A DNA stretch of 64,000 nucleotides from an uncultured Pelagibacteraceae bacterium. Lineage in GTDB: Bacteria > Pseudomonadota > Alphaproteobacteria > Pelagibacterales > Pelagibacteraceae. Positions 7,503 to 19,399 of the stretch are shown here, piece by piece; position 1 is the stretch's first letter, and each line of letters starts with the position of its first letter. The position numbers and the translations under genes were made by a program. Location of the stretch: assembly GCA_902530215.1 (NCBI GenBank), contig CABZZR010000005.1, forward strand, positions 1 through 64,000, read 5' to 3'. A model generated the notes under the pieces. The model was not told where the DNA came from. It saw nothing but the letters and a program-made list of their open reading frames with translations, and did not search any database.

Positions 7503-8627
7503 ATGAATAGTGTAAATAAAAATTTAAAAAAATTGGTAGTCAATCATTCATTAGAATTAGATTGTGGTAAAACTATTAAAGATTTTCCTATAGCATATGA
7601 AACCTATGGAAAATTAAATGAAAAAAAAAATAACGCAGTAATGGTTTTCCATGCTTTAACTGGTGATCAATTTGTTACAGGTATAAACCCAGTTACAAAA
7701 AGAGAGGGTTGGTGGACAACTGCAGTTGGCCCTGGCAAAGCTATAGATACAAATAAATATTTTGTTATTTGTTCAAATGTTTTAGGTGGCTGCATGGGCA
7801 CTTTTGGACCAACAGAAATAGATACAAAAACTAATAAAATTTTTGGTACAACATTTCCTGTAATAACAATTAAAGATATGGTCAAAGCTCAAAAATATTT
7901 ATTAGATTATTTAGAAATTAAAAAACTTCTTGCTGTTGCAGGTGGTTCAATGGGAGGAATGCAAGTTTTGCAATTTGTGTCTTTGTATCCAGATTCAGCT
8001 TATTCTGCAATTCCAATAGCGTGTAGCGCTAGTCATTCTGCTCAAAATATTGCTCTTAATGAATTGGGAAGACAAGCAATCATGGCAGATCCGAATTGGA
8101 AGAAAGAAGGCTCAACACCAGATAAAGGTTTGGCGGTAGCTAGGATGGCAGCTCATATTACTTATCTTTCTAAACAAGGACTGCAAGAAAAATTTGGAAG
8201 AAAACTCCAAGAAAAAGGAAGCTTAAAATTTAGTTTTGATGCCGATTTTCAAATAGAAAGTTATTTGCGTTATCAAGGAGCTAATTTTGTAGATAGATTT
8301 GACGCAAATAGTTACTTATACATAACAAGAGCTATGGATTATTTCGATTTAGAAAAACAGTTTAATGGAAACCTTTCATTAGCATTTAAAAATACTAAAT
8401 CAAAATTCTGTGTAATTTCTTTCTCATCAGATTGGCTTTATCCAACGGTAGAAAATAAAGAAATAGTTATAGCTTTAAATACATGCGGTGCAAATGTTGG
8501 CTTTGTTGAGATTGATACAGATAAAGGTCATGATTCTTTTTTATTAAATGTTCCAGAATTTTTAAAAACTTTAAACGAATTTCTCAATTCAACTTATAAA
8601 GAAATAAATAATGAAAAAAGAATTTAA
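7503..8627 (+). CDS. metX: Homoserine O-acetyltransferase (MetX family)
   Basis: Acylates homoserine, with acetyl-CoA as the usual donor (some MetX proteins use succinyl-CoA), as the first committed step of methionine synthesis. Alpha/beta hydrolase fold of 374 residues with nucleophile Ser149 in GGSMGG, the aspartate in SSDWLYPT and the histidine in DKGHDSF; the N-terminal HALTGD is the oxyanion segment. Start ATG 7503 follows AAAGGAA. It is controlled by the SAM-II leader and overlaps metW by 17 bases. Confidence 0.95.
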   Translation: MNSVNKNLKKLVVNHSLELDCGKTIKDFPIAYETYGKLNEKKNNAVMVFHALTGDQFVTGINPVTKREGWWTTAVGPGKAIDTNKYFVICSNVLGGCMGTFGPTEIDTKTNKIFGTTFPVITIKDMVKAQKYLLDYLEIKKLLAVAGGSMGGMQVLQFVSLYPDSAYSAIPIACSASHSAQNIALNELGRQAIMADPNWKKEGSTPDKGLAVARMAAHITYLSKQGLQEKFGRKLQEKGSLKFSFDADFQIESYLRYQGANFVDRFDANSYLYITRAMDYFDLEKQFNGNLSLAFKNTKSKFCVISFSSDWLYPTVENKEIVIALNTCGANVGFVEIDTDKGHDSFLLNVPEFLKTLNEFLNSTYKEINNEKRI

Positions 8628-9204
8628 AGTAATAGCTAAAATAATTCAAAATAATAAAAGAGTTCTAGATATAGGGTGTGGAGATGGAACTCTAATGGAA
8701 TACCTTAAAATTAAGCAAAAAAATGATGTTAGAGGTTTAGAACCAAAAAAAAATTTAGTTCAAAAATGTATTTCTAGAGGTCTATCAGTTATAGAAGGTG
8801 ATGCAGAAAAAGAGTTGTCACAGTTTCCAAATAAATCCTTTGATTACGTAGTTTTAAGTCAGACACTTCAAGCTTTTCTTTATCCTGAGTCAGTTTTAAA
8901 TCAATTGCGTAGAATTGGTAAACAAACTATAGTTTCTATTCCCAATTTTGGCTATTGGAAAGTTCGTTTGCACTTATTATTTAAAGGCACAATGCCTGTC
9001 ACAAAAAATTTGCCAGATGAATGGTATGACACTCCGAATCTACACATGTGTACAATTTTAGATTTTGTTAATTTTTGTAATAAAAAAAATATTACGATAA
9101 ATAAATCAATGTGCTTAACTAACGAAAAAATTTCTGAAATTACAAAAAAAAATATGAAACATAAAAATATTTTTTCTCAACTTGGTATATTTCTTATACA
9201 ATAA
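8611..9204 (+). CDS. metW: Methionine biosynthesis protein MetW
   Basis: SAM-dependent methyltransferase-fold protein that accompanies MetX in Proteobacteria and is reported to form a functional pair with it. The glycine-rich SAM site [11 protein letters not shown] is near residues 19-29; [15 protein letters not shown] and the [12 protein letters not shown] segment are characteristic of MetW. Length 197 is normal. Translation is probably coupled to metX, with which it overlaps by 17 bases. Confidence 0.93.
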   Translation: MKKEFKVIAKIIQNNKRVLDIGCGDGTLMEYLKIKQKNDVRGLEPKKNLVQKCISRGLSVIEGDAEKELSQFPNKSFDYVVLSQTLQAFLYPESVLNQLRRIGKQTIVSIPNFGYWKVRLHLLFKGTMPVTKNLPDEWYDTPNLHMCTILDFVNFCNKKNITINKSMCLTNEKISEITKKNMKHKNIFSQLGIFLIQ

Positions 9205-9209
9205 TATTT

Positions 9210-9971
9210 ATGAAAATTAACCCAATACCTTGCTTGGAAGATAATTATGCTTATATTATCTATAATAATCTAACTAAAACTGTAGGAGTAGTTGATCCTT
9301 CAGAAGCCTCACCAATTGTAAATTTTTTAAAAAAAAATAATTTAAAGTTAGATTATATATTGAATACACATCATCATTTCGATCATATAGGCGGAAACAT
9401 TGAATTAAAAAAAATCTTTAATGCCAAAATTGTTGGTTTTTCTGGAGACAAATCAAGAATTCCAGGAATTGATATTATGCTAAATGATGATGAAAGATGG
9501 ATGTTTGGTGATTCAAGTATAAAAGTATTACACATTCCGGGTCACACATCTGGACATATATGTTTTTTTTTTGAAAAAGAAAAAATTGCATTCACTGGAG
9601 ATACATTATTTTCACTTGGATGTGGTAGAATTTTCGAGGGAGATCATCATCAAATGTTAGAGTCGTTAAACAAAATTAAAAAGCTTCCAAAAGAAACATT
9701 AATTTATTGTGGGCACGAATATACGTATAAAAATGCAGAATTTTGTATGAAATATGACGTGGATAATTTGGAACTTAAAAATAAATTTTTAAAAATAAAA
9801 GAATTAAGAGCAAAAAATATTCCAACGATACCCGCTGTTCTAGGTGATGAGTTAAAAACTAATATTTTTTTAAGATGTAGTGAAAATGAGCTTAAAATTA
9901 AACTAAACATGAAAAATCAAGACAATTTCAAAGTTTTTAGAAAAGTTAGAGATCTAAAAGACAAATTTTAG
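9210..9971 (+). CDS. gloB: Hydroxyacylglutathione hydrolase (glyoxalase II)
   Basis: Metallo-beta-lactamase-fold thioesterase that hydrolyses S-lactoylglutathione to lactate and glutathione in methylglyoxal detoxification. The metal motif is THHHFDH with His54, His56, Asp58 and His59; further ligands are in IPGHTSGHI, FTGDTLF and the CGHEYT motif. At 253 residues it matches GloB, with the C-terminal substrate domain including FLRC. It follows metW after five bases and probably ends the metX transcript. Confidence 0.92.
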   Translation: MKINPIPCLEDNYAYIIYNNLTKTVGVVDPSEASPIVNFLKKNNLKLDYILNTHHHFDHIGGNIELKKIFNAKIVGFSGDKSRIPGIDIMLNDDERWMFGDSSIKVLHIPGHTSGHICFFFEKEKIAFTGDTLFSLGCGRIFEGDHHQMLESLNKIKKLPKETLIYCGHEYTYKNAEFCMKYDVDNLELKNKFLKIKELRAKNIPTIPAVLGDELKTNIFLRCSENELKIKLNMKNQDNFKVFRKVRDLKDKF

Positions 9972-9984
9972 TTACTCTTATAAC

Positions 9985-10012
9985 TTGACATGCGAAGTTA
10001 GAGGTCTATATT
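9985..10012 (+). promoter_or_regulatory. Predicted sigma70 promoter of rplU-rpmA
   Basis: TTGACA (9985-9990), 16-base spacer, TATATT (10007-10012), predicted start near 10019, about 20 bases before the rplU ATG. It has one of the best -35/-10 pairs in the window and a short leader, as expected for ribosomal protein genes. Confidence 0.65.
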
Positions 10013-10040
10013 GCCTCGTATTTAATATGGTATCAAAACA

Positions 10041-10514
10041 ATGTCTTTCGCAATTATTCAAACCGGTGGTAAGCAATATAAAGTTTCAGCAAGTGAAATT
10101 ATTAAAATTGAAAGACTTAATGATGAAGAAGGAAAAACTGTAGAATTTAAAAACGTTTTACTTCTTACAGATGATAAAAACACCGAAATAGGAAGTCCCA
10201 CCATAAAAGGCGCAAGAGTAGAAGCAAAAATTTTAAAAAACACCAAAAATAAAACAATATTGGTTTTTAAAAAAAGAAGAAGAAAAAATTCAAGAAAAAG
10301 ATATGGACATAGACAACCAATATCTTTAATCCAAATCACAAAAATTTTTTCAAGTGATGGAAAACTATTAGCAGAATCTAAAGAAACAAAAAAAGATACA
10401 TCTATCCCAAAAGAAGAAAAGTTAGCACAAACCAAGGAAAATAAAAAATTGGATAAGCCAAAAACTCAAAAAAATAAGGATCAGAAAAAAACTTTAACTA
10501 CGAAAAAAAAGTGA
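10041..10514 (+). CDS. rplU: 50S ribosomal protein L21 with Lys-rich C-terminal tail
   Basis: Large-subunit ribosomal protein binding 23S rRNA. The core (about residues 1-105) shows FAIIQTGGKQYKVSASEI at the N-terminus and KRRRKNSRKRYGHRQP, both hallmarks of L21. The remaining 50 or so residues are a low-complexity tail rich in Lys, Glu and Thr, so 157 residues compares with about 103 in E. coli. A tail of this kind is often seen in alphaproteobacterial L21. Followed by rpmA after 24 bases. Confidence 0.95.
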   Translation: MSFAIIQTGGKQYKVSASEIIKIERLNDEEGKTVEFKNVLLLTDDKNTEIGSPTIKGARVEAKILKNTKNKTILVFKKRRRKNSRKRYGHRQPISLIQITKIFSSDGKLLAESKETKKDTSIPKEEKLAQTKENKKLDKPKTQKNKDQKKTLTTKKK

Positions 10515-10538
10515 TAGTATTTAAATAGGATAATAAAT

Positions 10539-10793
10539 ATGGCAACAAAAAAAGCAGGTGGTTCGTCTAAAAACGGCCGTGATAGTGCCGGTCGAAGGTT
10601 AGGTGTTAAAAAATATGGAAACGAAATTGTTATGCCTGGTAATATTATTGTAAGACAAAGAGGTACTAAAATATTTCCTGGAAAATATGTTCAAATGGGA
10701 AAAGACCATTCTATTTTCTCACTTGTAAAAGGAAAAGTACAATTTAAAAAATCAAGATTAAACAGAACCTTTGTATCTGTAATTCCCAATTAA
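10539..10793 (+). CDS. rpmA: 50S ribosomal protein L27
   Basis: Large-subunit protein whose N-terminus reaches the peptidyl transferase centre. The 84-residue sequence starts [20 protein letters not shown], with the standard L27 motif GSSKNGRDS and RRLGVKKYG, then [15 protein letters not shown]. No cleavable N-terminal extension of the Firmicutes kind is present. It is followed by an intrinsic terminator before obgE. Confidence 0.97.
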   Translation: MATKKAGGSSKNGRDSAGRRLGVKKYGNEIVMPGNIIVRQRGTKIFPGKYVQMGKDHSIFSLVKGKVQFKKSRLNRTFVSVIPN

Positions 10794-10797
10794 TAAT

Positions 10798-10822
10798 AAA
10801 CATAAAACTATTTATGTTTTTT
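10798..10822 (+). terminator. Intrinsic terminator after rpmA
   Basis: A perfect 9-bp stem AAACATAAA/TTTATGTTT (10798-10806 with 10811-10819, loop ACTA) ends in a run of six T residues (10817-10822), four bases before the obgE ATG. It would reduce readthrough from the highly expressed rplU-rpmA pair into obgE. The stem is all A-T apart from one pair, so termination may be partial. Confidence 0.65.
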
Positions 10823-10826
10823 CGTT

Positions 10827-11813
10827 ATGAAATTTTTAGATCAAGCTAAAATTTATATCAAAGCAGGCAATGGCGGAGATGGGTGTGCAAGCTTTAGAAG
10901 AGAAAAATTTGTTGAGTTTGGGGGCCCTGATGGAGGTGACGGTGGCAAAGGTGGCTCTATTATTTTTAAAAGTGATAGAAATTTAAATACTCTTATCGAT
11001 TTCAGATATCAACAACACTACAAAGCTGAAAATGGTCAATCAGGTAAAAAAAAGAAACAAACTGGTAAAAAGGGGGAAAATTTAATCATAAAAGTACCTG
11101 TTGGAACACAAATATTAGAAGAAGATAATAATACTTTAATTTATGATTTTAATAAACCGAGTGAAACATTTGTTTTAGTTGCGGGAGGTGTAGGAGGATT
11201 GGGTAATGTAAGATTCAAAAGTGCAACCAATAGGGCGCCACGAAAAAAAACTTCTGGAAAAAGAGGAGAAGATTTTTGGATTTGGTTACAACTTAAAATT
11301 ATTGCAGATGTGGGTATTATTGGACTTCCAAATGCAGGAAAATCTAGCCTACTTTCTATTTTAACAAGAGCCAGGCCCAAAATAGCAAACTATCCATTTA
11401 CCACTATAAATCCTAACTTGGGAGTATCATTTTATGATGATAAAGAGTTAACACTAGCAGATATACCTGGATTAATTGAGGGCGCACATCAAGGAACTGG
11501 TTTGGGTTATAAGTTTTTACGTCATATAGAAAGATGTAAAAATATTTTGCATTTAATTGATATATCTAATGAAGATATCTTTAAATCATATATGCAGGTC
11601 AAAGACGAAATAAGAAAATTTGATAAAAAAATAGAAAAAAAGAAAGAAATAATTGTTTTAAACAAAACAGATTTATTATCTGAAGAAGAAATTAATAATA
11701 AAATAGAAAAGATTAAAAAAAAAATAAAGAAAAAAATTTTAACTATTTCTATTATGAAAAATTCTGGCCTAAACAATCTAAAGCAGGTGTTAATCGAAAA
11801 TGTATCTGGATAA
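10827..11813 (+). CDS. obgE: GTPase Obg
   Basis: Ribosome-associated GTPase involved in 50S assembly and stress responses. The N-terminal glycine-rich Obg domain (about 1-158) includes FRREKFVEFGGPDGGDGGKGG; the G domain has the P-loop GLPNAGKSS, switch II DIPGLIEGA, and NKTD. The protein is 328 residues, at the short end of the family, with no acidic C-terminal tail. No SD is evident: the ATG lies four bases after a terminator hairpin. It overlaps proB by 14 bases. Confidence 0.96.
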   Translation: MKFLDQAKIYIKAGNGGDGCASFRREKFVEFGGPDGGDGGKGGSIIFKSDRNLNTLIDFRYQQHYKAENGQSGKKKKQTGKKGENLIIKVPVGTQILEEDNNTLIYDFNKPSETFVLVAGGVGGLGNVRFKSATNRAPRKKTSGKRGEDFWIWLQLKIIADVGIIGLPNAGKSSLLSILTRARPKIANYPFTTINPNLGVSFYDDKELTLADIPGLIEGAHQGTGLGYKFLRHIERCKNILHLIDISNEDIFKSYMQVKDEIRKFDKKIEKKKEIIVLNKTDLLSEEEINNKIEKIKKKIKKKILTISIMKNSGLNNLKQVLIENVSG

Positions 11814-12897
11814 ATCAAAAAAAGTGCTTATTAAAATCGGTTCTTCTCTAATAGTAGATAAAAAAGGAAAACCTAAAAGAAAATGGCTCGCAGCTCTTGC
11901 AGATGACATAAAATTTTTAATTAAACAAAAAAAGGAAATTATCATTGTTTCTTCAGGTGCTATTGCAATGGGTTCAAAATATTTAAAACTTAAAAGAAAT
12001 GAGCTTAAATTAGATAAATCGCAAGCTGTGTCTTCTATAGGTCAGATTGAGTTAATGAATTTTTATAAAAAAATTTTTAATGGCAAGGGTATCAAAGTTT
12101 CACAAATACTTTTAACGCTTGATGATACTGAACAAAGAAGAAGGTCATTAAATGCAAAAAGAACTATTGATAATCTTTTATCTATGAAAGTAATTCCAAT
12201 CGTCAATGAAAATGATACCACCGCAACATCAGAAATAAGGTATGGTGACAATGATAGACTAGCATCTAGAGTTGCACAAATTACTGGCGTTGACTGTCTA
12301 ATTCTTTTCTCTGATGTAGATGGACTATATAAAAAAGAAAATGATGCTAATAAACTAATAAAGATCGTTAAGAAAATAGATAACAAAGTTGAAAAGTTTG
12401 CTACAAATAAAAAAAATTATTTTGGATCTGGTGGAATGAAAACAAAATTAGAAGCTGCTAAAATTTGTCAATATGCTGGATGCTACATGGTTATTGCAAA
12501 CGGAACATACTTAAATCCAATTAAAAATTTAATTAAAAAAAATAATTGTACATGGTTTTTACCACTCAGCACAAAATTAGATGCAAGAAAAAAATGGATC
12601 ATAGGATCAATTTCACCTAAAGGAGAGGTTTTGGTTGATGAAGGTGCTATTAATGCACTTAAAAATGAAAAAAGCTTATTACCAGCTGGAGTAAAAAAAG
12701 TTACTGGAAATTTTAGTAAAGGTGATCACATTTTAATTAAAAAAAATGATGGAAAGATCTTTGCAAGAGGGTTAAGTTCATTCTCCTCTTCAGAAATTGA
12801 AAAAATCAAAGGTCTACACACAAGTAATATAAAAAAAATACTTGGTTATTCTAGTAAAAGTGAAATTATTCATAAAGATGATATGGTAAAAGTTTAA
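11800..12897 (+). CDS. proB: Glutamate 5-kinase
   Basis: Phosphorylates glutamate to glutamyl 5-phosphate, the first step of proline synthesis. The amino-acid kinase domain (about 1-255) shows KIGSSLIVDKKG, VSSGAIAMG, NENDTTA and GDNDRLASRVAQ; the C-terminal PUA domain (about 275-360) is present, giving a full 365 residues. It overlaps obgE and is followed by proA after four bases. The ProB-ProA pair works as a complex. Confidence 0.95.
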   Translation: MYLDKSKKVLIKIGSSLIVDKKGKPKRKWLAALADDIKFLIKQKKEIIIVSSGAIAMGSKYLKLKRNELKLDKSQAVSSIGQIELMNFYKKIFNGKGIKVSQILLTLDDTEQRRRSLNAKRTIDNLLSMKVIPIVNENDTTATSEIRYGDNDRLASRVAQITGVDCLILFSDVDGLYKKENDANKLIKIVKKIDNKVEKFATNKKNYFGSGGMKTKLEAAKICQYAGCYMVIANGTYLNPIKNLIKKNNCTWFLPLSTKLDARKKWIIGSISPKGEVLVDEGAINALKNEKSLLPAGVKKVTGNFSKGDHILIKKNDGKIFARGLSSFSSSEIEKIKGLHTSNIKKILGYSSKSEIIHKDDMVKV

Positions 12898-12901
12898 ATT
12901 T

Positions 12902-14158
12902 ATGTCTTCATATTTAAGTAAAATAGGAAAAAAATCTAAAAAAGCATTTGAGCAAAATTTGCAGATTGATTCAAAGACAAAAAATTCAACTTTAAACAAT
13001 TATAATAAAAATCTCTTAAAAGAAAAAAATCTCATTCTTAAACAAAATAGCAAAGATATATTAAATGCTAAAAAGAACAAACTAAAGGAAAATTTAATTG
13101 ATAGACTTATTTTAAACAAACACAGATTAGATCAAATTAGATTTTCAATTAACGAAATTATTAAGCAAAAAGATCCGATAGGAAATATTATTTCTGAATG
13201 GGAAAGACCTAATGGATTAAAAATAAAAAAAATAAGTATTCCAATTGGAGTTATAGGAATTATTTATGAAAGTAGACCTAATGTGACTTGTGATGTAGCT
13301 TCATTATGTTTTAAATCAGGAAATGCTGCAATTTTAAGAGGTGGCTCCGAAGCATGGCATTCAAATAAATTACTATCTAAAATTTTTAGAAGCTCTTTAA
13401 AAAAATATAGAATAAATCAAGACTGCATTCAATTTATTGAAAAAAAAGATAAAAAGTTAGTAAATTATTTTCTATCGAAAATGACAGATTATATCGATGT
13501 TATAATTCCGAGGGGTGGTAAAAGTTTAGTAAAAAAAGTACAAGATTTTTCTAAAGTTCCAACAATAGGACATCTAGAAGGAGTTTGCCATGTATACATT
13601 GATAAAGAATCTAATTTTAACATAGCTAAAAAAATTGTTTTTAATTCTAAAATGAGAAGAACTAGCAATTGCGGTGCAGCAGAAACATTATTAATTGATA
13701 AAAAACTTTCTAAATTAAATACAAATTTAATTTTAAAAGAGTTAGAAAATTCTGGATGTAAAATAATTTGTGATCACTATATTGCTAAATTATATAAGGG
13801 AAAAAAGTATTATGCAAAAAATTCTGATTGGAGCAAAGAATATCTCGCTCCAATTATTTCAGTCAAAGGTGTTAGTGGAGTCAACGAAGCTATATCTCAT
13901 ATAAACAAATTTGGGACTTCTCACACTGACTCTATCGTAACAAGTAATAAATCTAAAGCTTCAACTTTTTTGTCCAAAGTAAATAGTGCTATAGCCATTC
14001 ATAATAGCTCTACACAATTTGCAGACGGAGGTGAGTTCGGTTTTGGTGCTGAAGTTGGAATATCTACAAATCGTTTACATGCACGTGGTCCAGTAGGACT
14101 TGAGCAGTTAACTACATTCAAATATATGATATTTGGAAAAGGACAAATAAGGAAATAA
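12902..14158 (+). CDS. proA: Glutamate-5-semialdehyde dehydrogenase (gamma-glutamyl phosphate reductase)
   Basis: NADPH-dependent reduction of glutamyl 5-phosphate to glutamate semialdehyde in proline synthesis. The catalytic cysteine lies in RRTSNCGAAETLL; other family motifs are IGVIGIIYESRPNVT, ILRGGSEA and the C-terminal GGEFGFGAEVGISTNRLHARGPVGL. Length 418 is standard. It directly follows proB, and nadD starts three bases after its stop. Confidence 0.95.
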   Translation: MSSYLSKIGKKSKKAFEQNLQIDSKTKNSTLNNYNKNLLKEKNLILKQNSKDILNAKKNKLKENLIDRLILNKHRLDQIRFSINEIIKQKDPIGNIISEWERPNGLKIKKISIPIGVIGIIYESRPNVTCDVASLCFKSGNAAILRGGSEAWHSNKLLSKIFRSSLKKYRINQDCIQFIEKKDKKLVNYFLSKMTDYIDVIIPRGGKSLVKKVQDFSKVPTIGHLEGVCHVYIDKESNFNIAKKIVFNSKMRRTSNCGAAETLLIDKKLSKLNTNLILKELENSGCKIICDHYIAKLYKGKKYYAKNSDWSKEYLAPIISVKGVSGVNEAISHINKFGTSHTDSIVTSNKSKASTFLSKVNSAIAIHNSSTQFADGGEFGFGAEVGISTNRLHARGPVGLEQLTTFKYMIFGKGQIRK

Positions 14159-14161
14159 GAA

Positions 14162-14704
14162 TTGTTAAATTATTTAAAAAAAAATAAAAGCTTAAAAGTG
14201 GGAATATTAGGTGGGAGCTTTGATCCACCACACAAAGGCCACCTGCATATAGCTAAATTAGCAATAAAAAGATTAGAACTCGATTACTTAATATTTGTAG
14301 TAACAAAAAAAAATCCTTTTAAAAAAAAACCTGCAATAAATGTTAAAAATAGAATTAAATTAACTAAACAGTTAGTGGGTAAATTTAAAAAGAAAATGAA
14401 GGTAGAATTTTTGGAAACAAATAACAAAAATAAGTACTCATATTATTTAATAAAAAATTTATCAAAATTTAATATAAAAACCTCTTTTTATCTGATAATG
14501 GGCGCAGATTGTTTTATTAAATTTAATAAATGGTATAAATGGAAGAAAATTACCGAAATATCAAAAATTGTTATATTTGATAGAGCTGGATTTACACATG
14601 GAGCTTTAAACTGTATTGCTGCAAAAAAACTAAATAAAAATGTATGGAAATTTTATAGTGAAAAAAAAATTAATATTTCTTCTTCAAAATTAAGAAAAAT
14701 TTGA
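14162..14704 (+). CDS. nadD: Nicotinate-nucleotide adenylyltransferase
   Basis: Transfers AMP from ATP to nicotinate mononucleotide in NAD synthesis. The nucleotidyltransferase motif GGSFDPPHKGHLHIA is at residues 17-31, and the C-terminal ISSSKLRK is the ISSTxIR-type ATP site. TTG 14162 is the likely start: AAGGAA sits about eight bases upstream and no ATG fits. At 180 residues it is a little short for NadD, ending right after the ATP motif. The proA-nadD-rsfS order is common in Alphaproteobacteria. Confidence 0.9.
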   Translation: MLNYLKKNKSLKVGILGGSFDPPHKGHLHIAKLAIKRLELDYLIFVVTKKNPFKKKPAINVKNRIKLTKQLVGKFKKKMKVEFLETNNKNKYSYYLIKNLSKFNIKTSFYLIMGADCFIKFNKWYKWKKITEISKIVIFDRAGFTHGALNCIAAKKLNKNVWKFYSEKKINISSSKLRKI

Positions 14705-14716
14705 TAAGTTAGATTT

Positions 14717-15073
14717 ATGCAAATAAATGAGGTAAAAAAAATAAAAGAAAATATTAAAAAAGTCCTAGATTTAAATAAAGCTATTAACATAGAAGTAATT
14801 GACCTCAAAGATAAATCCACTATTGCAGATTATATGATAATTGCTAGCGGAACTTCCTCAAGACACATTCAGTCATTATCAGAACAAGTTCTTGAAATAT
14901 TTAAAAATAATGGTATTAAAAATCCTTTCCTAGAAGGGAAAAGTAGCCCAGAATGGAAATTAATTGATGGCAAAGACATTGTTGTACATATCTTTCATCC
15001 TGAAAAAAGAAAATTTTATGATTTAGAAAAAATGTGGTCTGAGCTAATTCCTAAAGAAAGATTATTTATTTAA
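14717..15073 (+). CDS. rsfS: Ribosomal silencing factor RsfS
   Basis: Binds L14 on the 50S subunit and blocks subunit joining during starvation. The 118-residue protein has the DUF143 motifs DKSTIADYMIIASGTSSRHI and SPEWKLIDGKDIVVHIFHPE. It follows nadD, its usual partner, and its stop codon shares one base with the ctpA start, implying coupled translation. Confidence 0.94.
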   Translation: MQINEVKKIKENIKKVLDLNKAINIEVIDLKDKSTIADYMIIASGTSSRHIQSLSEQVLEIFKNNGIKNPFLEGKSSPEWKLIDGKDIVVHIFHPEKRKFYDLEKMWSELIPKERLFI

Positions 15074-16221
15074 TGAAAATATATAAAAAAATTATTGGAA
15101 TATTTGCCTTATTAACTTTGTCATTATTATTTTTAAATATTAATGCCAAAGAAAAAAATGATCTTTATGAAAAAATTGATTTATTTAGTGAAGTTTTGGA
15201 AAAAGTAAAAAAAGAATATGTGGACGAAATAGATCAATCAGAAATAATGGATGCTGCAATTAATGGCTTATTGCAATCTTTGGATTCTTATTCTGCATAT
15301 ATGAGCCCTGAAATTTTTCAAAACATGCAAACAGACACTAAAGGAGAGTTCGGAGGTTTGGGTATTGAAGTTTCAATGGAATCAGGACTAGTAAAAGTAA
15401 TTTCTCCCATAGACGGAACTCCCGCTTCAAGAGCAGGTGTTAAAGCAGGAGATTTCATTATTCAGATAGATGGCGAACAAGTTCAAGGAAAAACTCTAAT
15501 GGAAGCTGTAAAATCTATGAGGGGAGAAGTAGGATCGTCAATTGAATTAACAATTTTAAGAAAAGGCTTAAAAAAACCGATAAAATTTAAAATTGTAAGA
15601 GAAATAATTGAGGTTCAGTCTGTAGTTGCAGAATTAAAAAATGATGAAGTTGGTTATTTAAGATTAAGATCGTTTAATGAAAATTCGAGCGATCAACTAA
15701 AAAAAGAAATTACAAAACTTGAAAAAAATGAAAAAATTAAAGGATATATTTTAGACTTAAGAAATAACCCTGGAGGTTTGCTGAGTCAGGCTTTAAACGT
15801 AACTGACTTTTTTTTACATAATGGAGAAATTGTATCCACAAAAGGTAGAAGTAAAAGAGAAACAAGAAAATTTTTTGCAAAAAAAGGTGATAAGATTGAT
15901 GAAAAGGCTTTAATCGTGTTAATTAATTATGGCTCAGCATCAGCATCTGAAATAGTTGCAGGCGCTCTTCAAGATCATAAAAGAGCAATTTTACTTGGTG
16001 AGGCAACTTACGGAAAAGGTTCGGTTCAATCAATTATACCTTTAAAAAATAGAGGGGCCATAAGATTAACTATTTCAAAATATTTTTTACCCTCAGGAAA
16101 ATCTATTTCAAATGTTGGAGTGCTCCCTGATATTATTGTAGAAGAAAAAGATAATGATTTTAAAATTAATACTTCAACCGATAACCAACTAGATTACGCT
16201 ATTAATTTATTAATAGGATAA
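15073..16221 (+). CDS. ctpA: Carboxyl-terminal processing protease (S41 family)
   Basis: Periplasmic serine protease that trims C-termini of envelope proteins or controls cell-wall hydrolases. A hydrophobic N-terminal signal (about residues 5-25, ending near NINAKE) precedes a helical N-terminal region, a PDZ domain (about 85-170, GGLGIEVSME...SRAGVKAGDFI) and the S41 domain with the Ser in NYGSASASEIVAG and Lys in ATYGKGSVQS, the catalytic dyad. Length 382 is usual. rppH follows after six bases, a frequent alphaproteobacterial pairing. Confidence 0.94.
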   Translation: MKIYKKIIGIFALLTLSLLFLNINAKEKNDLYEKIDLFSEVLEKVKKEYVDEIDQSEIMDAAINGLLQSLDSYSAYMSPEIFQNMQTDTKGEFGGLGIEVSMESGLVKVISPIDGTPASRAGVKAGDFIIQIDGEQVQGKTLMEAVKSMRGEVGSSIELTILRKGLKKPIKFKIVREIIEVQSVVAELKNDEVGYLRLRSFNENSSDQLKKEITKLEKNEKIKGYILDLRNNPGGLLSQALNVTDFFLHNGEIVSTKGRSKRETRKFFAKKGDKIDEKALIVLINYGSASASEIVAGALQDHKRAILLGEATYGKGSVQSIIPLKNRGAIRLTISKYFLPSGKSISNVGVLPDIIVEEKDNDFKINTSTDNQLDYAINLLIG

Positions 16222-16227
16222 AATCAT

Positions 16228-16704
16228 ATGAAGAAAAAAGACCAATTGCCTTTAAGAAAAGGGGTAGGAATCGTGCTGTTAAATGAATTTAATCAAATTT
16301 TTGTTGGGAAAAGAATTGATAATCCAACGAGAGCATGGCAAATGCCTCAAGGTGGTATTGATAAAAATGAAAATTTATATGACGCTGCTAAAAGAGAACT
16401 TTTTGAAGAAACAAGTGTAAAAAGTACAAAATTAATAAAGGAGTTAAATTATTGGATTGATTATGATCTTCCAAATTATTTATTAGGTAAGATTTGGAAA
16501 GGAAAATTTAGAGGACAGACGCAAAAATGGTTTTTCATGAAATTTACAGGACATGAAGATGAAATAAATATAAACACCAAGAATCCAGAATTTATGGATT
16601 GGAAATGGGTTAATAAAGAAGATTTATTAAGTGTTGCCGTTAGTTTTAAAATTGAAACTTATAAAAGTTTAAAACTAGAATTAGATAAATTAAACGTAAA
16701 TTAG
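16228..16704 (+). CDS. rppH: RNA pyrophosphohydrolase (Nudix)
   Basis: Removes pyrophosphate from the 5' end of mRNA to start RNase E-dependent decay. The Nudix box is complete: GGIDKNENLYDAAKRELFEE (44-63). LPLRKGVGIVLLN at the start and WQMPQGG are typical of RppH. 158 residues, normal length. Its 3' end overlaps the convergent atpC by four bases, leaving no room for a terminator. Confidence 0.94.
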   Translation: MKKKDQLPLRKGVGIVLLNEFNQIFVGKRIDNPTRAWQMPQGGIDKNENLYDAAKRELFEETSVKSTKLIKELNYWIDYDLPNYLLGKIWKGKFRGQTQKWFFMKFTGHEDEININTKNPEFMDWKWVNKEDLLSVAVSFKIETYKSLKLELDKLNVN

Positions 16705-17089
16705 ATATTTAAATTATTCAATATATCCATCTTATAGTCGAGTATATATTTTTCTTTGTCGTCAATATTTTTTTCTTTAAGTCGATTTGTAGTTTTTTCA
16801 CTAACTAAACTTATATAATCTTTGGTTATTTCTTTAAAACGTTTAATGTTGGATGATAGTATTGTTAATTTATTTTCATAAAATTCAACTACACCATCTT
16901 CAACAAAATATTTTTCTTCATTTTTATTATTTATTAATATAAACCCAGGTCTTAAAAAAGTAATTAGTGGTATATGTCCAGAAAGTATAGTCATTTCACC
17001 TTCAATGCCCGGAACTACCACTTCTTCAACATCCCCAGAATAAATTATTTCTTCAGGACTTATTATTTCTGTTTTAAAATTACTTTCCA

Positions 17090-17090
<1 letters not shown>
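16701..17090 (-). CDS. atpC: ATP synthase F1 epsilon subunit
   Basis: Regulatory subunit of the F1 central stalk. The N-terminal beta-sandwich shows FKTEIISPEEIIYSGDVEEV and GEMTILSGHIPLIT, the family core; the C-terminal helical region follows. 129 residues is typical. Last gene of atpHAGDC; its start shares one base with the atpD stop. Confidence 0.94.
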
Positions 17091-19397
<2,307 letters not shown>

Positions 19398-19399
19398 AC

